A stretch of 7,689 nucleotides of DNA from an uncultured Magnetococcales bacterium. GTDB lineage: Bacteria; Pseudomonadota; Magnetococcia; Magnetococcales; Magnetaquicoccaceae. How positions within the stretch are numbered: the stretch's first letter is position 1; the number at the start of each line of letters is the position of its first letter. Under the pieces are notes generated by a model. It saw only the letters and a program-made list of their open reading frames with translations, did no database searches and had not been told where the DNA came from. The translations under genes and the position numbers were made by a program. The DNA lies in assembly GCA_903913345.1 (NCBI GenBank), contig CAIWLA010000298.1:1-7689 (forward strand), written 5' to 3'. Of the stretch, positions 5,944 to 7,689 are shown piece by piece.

Positions 5944-6897
5944 ATGATTTTCCAAAGGACCTTAAAAAACACCATTCGCTGCACGGGCATCGGTCTCCAC
6001 AGCGGGAAAAAGGTTTACCTTTCCCTGCGTCCGGCCCCGGCAAACACCGGCATCGTCTTTCACCGCACGGATATGAAGGGGGCACTGGTCCCGGCCACCG
6101 TGCAAACGGTGGTGGATACCCGTCTCTGTTCCAGCATTGCCAATCGGGAGGGGGTCCGGGTTTCAACGGTCGAACACCTGCTGGCCGCCTTTGCCGGCCT
6201 GGGGGTGAACAATGCCTATGTGGACCTGGATGGACCCGAAATTCCCATCATGGACGGCAGCGCAGCCCCGTTCGTCTTTTTGATTCAATGCGCTGGTGTT
6301 GTACAACAGAAGAGCTACAAACGGTGGCTCCGCATCAAAAAGCCCATCTCGGTCACCCAGGGGAACAAGAAGGCCTCCTTTGAGCCGTGTGACCGTTTCC
6401 GGGTCAGTTTTCTCATCGACTTTGACCATCCCCTCCTCTCCGAGCAGGGCGAGGAGATGGATATCACGGAGACCACCTTTATCAAGGATATCAGCCGCGC
6501 CCGCACCTTTGGCTTTTTGAAAGAGGTCGAACAGCTCCGTTCCAACGGTCTGGCACGAGGCGGTTCCCTGGATAACGCCATCGTCATGGGCGACTTCCGT
6601 ATCCTGAACGAAGGGGGGTTGCGCTACGAGAAGGAGTTTGTCCGGCACAAAATGATTGACGCCATTGGCGATCTCTATCTCCTTGGTCATCCCATCATCG
6701 GCCATTTCAAAGGCGTCCGTTCCGGCCACGCCCTCAACAACATGCTGTTGCGCAAGCTCATGGCCCATGCCAACGCCTGGGAGTTTGTGGAAGGCGAGCG
6801 GGTTGCCCAATTCCTGCAACCCGATGCAGAGAGACAACCGGTTGAACGTCCAACCCCCATGGAAGCCTTGACACCCGCCATGGGATTGTCGGCTTGA
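5944..6897 (+). CDS. lpxC: UDP-3-O-acyl-N-acetylglucosamine deacetylase
   Basis: LpxC is the zinc deacetylase that carries out the first committed step of lipid A synthesis and sets the rate of the pathway in well-studied Gram-negative bacteria. The 317-residue protein has two related domains. The first runs from [18 protein letters not shown] (5-22) through [10 protein letters not shown] (74-83). The second includes SRARTFGF (184-191) and the active-site block [12 protein letters not shown] (233-244). The zinc ligands are His78, His235 and Asp239. Glu77 is the general base, and His262 in SGHALNN is the second catalytic residue. A GGGA sequence eight bases upstream supports ATG 5944. In E. 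coli LpxC is degraded by FtsH through its C-terminal tail; the tail here (about 295-317) is Pro/Ala-rich and unlike the E. coli tail, so turnover may differ. The gene is cut off from ftsZ by a terminator and preceded by a sigma-54-type promoter. Confidence 0.97.
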   Translation: MIFQRTLKNTIRCTGIGLHSGKKVYLSLRPAPANTGIVFHRTDMKGALVPATVQTVVDTRLCSSIANREGVRVSTVEHLLAAFAGLGVNNAYVDLDGPEIPIMDGSAAPFVFLIQCAGVVQQKSYKRWLRIKKPISVTQGNKKASFEPCDRFRVSFLIDFDHPLLSEQGEEMDITETTFIKDISRARTFGFLKEVEQLRSNGLARGGSLDNAIVMGDFRILNEGGLRYEKEFVRHKMIDAIGDLYLLGHPIIGHFKGVRSGHALNNMLLRKLMAHANAWEFVEGERVAQFLQPDAERQPVERPTPMEALTPAMGLSA

Positions 6898-6907
6898 CGA
6901 ACGTGTT

Positions 6908-6991
6908 GATCCCCCTGGACAGTCGGGGCCTCGCCCCGAACCCCACCAGGGGCGGTGCCCCTGGATCCCACCAGGGGGATGATCCCCCTGG
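6908..6991. repeat. Block of three GC-rich palindromes
   Basis: Three back-to-back inverted repeats begin eleven bases after lpxC. TCGGGGC with GCCCCGA spans 6923-6939, CCAGGGGC with GCCCCTGG spans 6946-6964, and CCAGGGGGAT with ATCCCCCTGG spans 6971-6991. The 11-mer GATCCCCCTGG occurs at 6908-6918 and again at 6981-6991, and the spacers ACCCCA and ATCCCA are alike. This looks like an interspersed palindromic repeat of the REP kind. I recall similar blocks in magnetotactic bacteria. On the transcript it would form strong hairpins after lpxC, with no T-run, so mRNA stabilisation or partial termination is possible. The third palindrome contains the ATG of the next gene. Confidence 0.8.
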
Positions 6992-7653
6992 CCCTCCATT
7001 GGTCAAAAAAAAAATGGCCGGGGAAACAATCCCTCCTCCCCCTCTTTTTGGTGGCCGGATGGCTGACAGGCGGTTGCACCGCCCCGGAAGAGACGAGAGC
7101 ACGCTGCGAAGAGAGCCACATTTTTACCTGTCAGGAGAGCAAATCCCTCTCTCAGCCTGGCGTCATTCAGCAGGCTGCGGTCTTCCCGCAGGGGGATAAA
7201 CTGTATGCCAGGGCAGAGATGGACCAACGGTATCTCAAGCAACTCACGGAATTTTTGGACAGCGGGGAACCGCTTTGGGCAACCTACCGTTTTCGATTGT
7301 ATCGCCTCCATCCCTGGTGGCCCGACCTGCGCATCAGCCAGGTCTTCTTGAAACGGCGTGTGCGTCTGCGTCTGATCACCCGCCGTTATGAAATGCTGGA
7401 TGGACAAACGGAACAGATTCAATATACGAGCAATCCCGAAGAGGCCATGGGCTTTATGGGCGCGCCGCGTTATGTCCTGCTCGGTACCCTGAGAGACAAG
7501 GATGAGTATCTCTCCGCCGATCGCACCTACCGGTTGAACGTGGATTTGACCCTGGAGCATGAGGATCTTTCCCAATTGGTGCACCTGCTGGATCAATTGT
7601 TTCGCTTTGGCCAATCCGGTCTGTTCCGTTTTCAAGTCACTTACACACCATGA
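6979..7653 (+). CDS. DUF4390-family predicted lipoprotein
   Basis: This gene encodes a 224-residue envelope protein of unknown function. The N-terminus has a basic stretch (KKKWPGK, 10-16), a hydrophobic core (SLLPLFLVAGWL, 18-29) and Cys33 in LTGGC, which together look like a type II lipoprotein signal. The body shows the pattern I associate with DUF4390: IQQAAVF (63-69), FRLYRLHPWWPDLRI (about 95-109), then KRRVRLRLITRRYEM (115-129) and a C-terminal helix before FRFQVTYTP. ATG 6979 is the only ATG before the signal sequence in this frame, and it lies inside a palindromic repeat with a G5 run directly against it, so initiation may be poor. GTG 6955, in the same repeat, is an alternative. An A10 run (7005-7014) within the signal region could slip. 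The stop overlaps the next gene. Some DUF4390 genes precede NtrY/NtrX-type sensor and regulator genes, which suggests a role linked to them; that is inference. Confidence 0.75.
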   Translation: MIPLALHWSKKKWPGKQSLLPLFLVAGWLTGGCTAPEETRARCEESHIFTCQESKSLSQPGVIQQAAVFPQGDKLYARAEMDQRYLKQLTEFLDSGEPLWATYRFRLYRLHPWWPDLRISQVFLKRRVRLRLITRRYEMLDGQTEQIQYTSNPEEAMGFMGAPRYVLLGTLRDKDEYLSADRTYRLNVDLTLEHEDLSQLVHLLDQLFRFGQSGLFRFQVTYTP

Positions 7654-7689
7654 AAACCCCCTTCCCGATCATTGAAGGCCTGGATCCTG
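7650..7689 (+). CDS. Start of an unidentified gene, cut by window end
   Basis: ATG 7650 overlaps the stop of the DUF4390 gene in the arrangement ATGA, a usual sign of translational coupling. Only the first thirteen residues, MKTPFPIIEGLDP, are visible, too few to identify a family. No clear Shine-Dalgarno sequence precedes it, which fits coupling. By analogy with other proteobacteria, an NtrY-like sensor kinase is a reasonable guess, but nothing in these codons proves it. Confidence 0.5.
   Translation, partial: MKTPFPIIEGLDP

Noticed and set aside
6908..6991. CRISPR array
   Set aside because: The units are adjacent palindromes with 6-base spacers of similar sequence, not direct repeats separated by unique spacers of about 30 bases.
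7014..7199. Start of the last complete gene at ATG 7014
   Set aside because: That ATG is in a different frame from the DUF4390 body and reaches a stop at 7199. The frame with the signal sequence and DUF4390 pattern needs a start upstream of 7015.

Overview
This window carries the downstream half of a division and cell wall (dcw) cluster, followed by a separate lipid A gene unit. The gene order on the + strand is murB, ddl, ftsQ, ftsA, ftsZ, then a 496-base gap, lpxC, a DUF4390-type envelope protein, and the first codons of one more gene. All genes read in the same direction. LpxC (lipid A), a bitopic FtsQ and a FtsZ tail of the DxPxFLRRQ type point to a Gram-negative proteobacterium with a GC-rich genome. 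The GC-rich palindromic repeat behind lpxC resembles repeats that I associate with magnetotactic lineages such as Magnetococcales and some Alphaproteobacteria. That taxonomic hint comes from memory and is weak.

Region 1 (1-2750) makes peptidoglycan precursor and a divisome protein. MurB makes UDP-MurNAc, Ddl makes D-Ala-D-Ala, and FtsQ is the periplasmic scaffold of the divisome. murB does not overlap a recognisable murC end. ddl has no ATG start; GTG 1105 fits best. ftsQ most likely starts at a TTG two bases after the ddl stop, with almost no cytoplasmic tail.

Region 2 (2751-5447) is ftsA-ftsZ. FtsA carries its ATPase motifs and a C-terminal amphipathic helix. FtsZ has its GTPase motifs, a variable Ala/Pro/Arg linker and the conserved C-terminal peptide that binds FtsA.

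Region 3 (5448-5943) is non-coding and is the most interesting part. In order it holds phased T-tracts, a 21-base pure A/T stretch, a strong two-part intrinsic terminator, a near-perfect sigma-54 (-24/-12) promoter, and a leader whose inverted repeats could form two mutually exclusive hairpins ahead of lpxC. lpxC therefore appears separated transcriptionally from ftsZ and may be under sigma-54 control, at least in part.

Region 4 (5944-7689) holds lpxC, a block of three back-to-back GC-rich palindromes, and a DUF4390 gene whose only plausible ATG lies inside that block. Its product looks like a lipoprotein. The DUF4390 stop overlaps the start of the next gene (ATGA). In other proteobacteria DUF4390 genes are often followed by an NtrY/NtrX-type two-component system, and NtrX-type regulators belong to the sigma-54 activator family. 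This makes the sigma-54 promoter upstream worth testing. I found no RNA genes, CRISPR arrays or insertion sequences.
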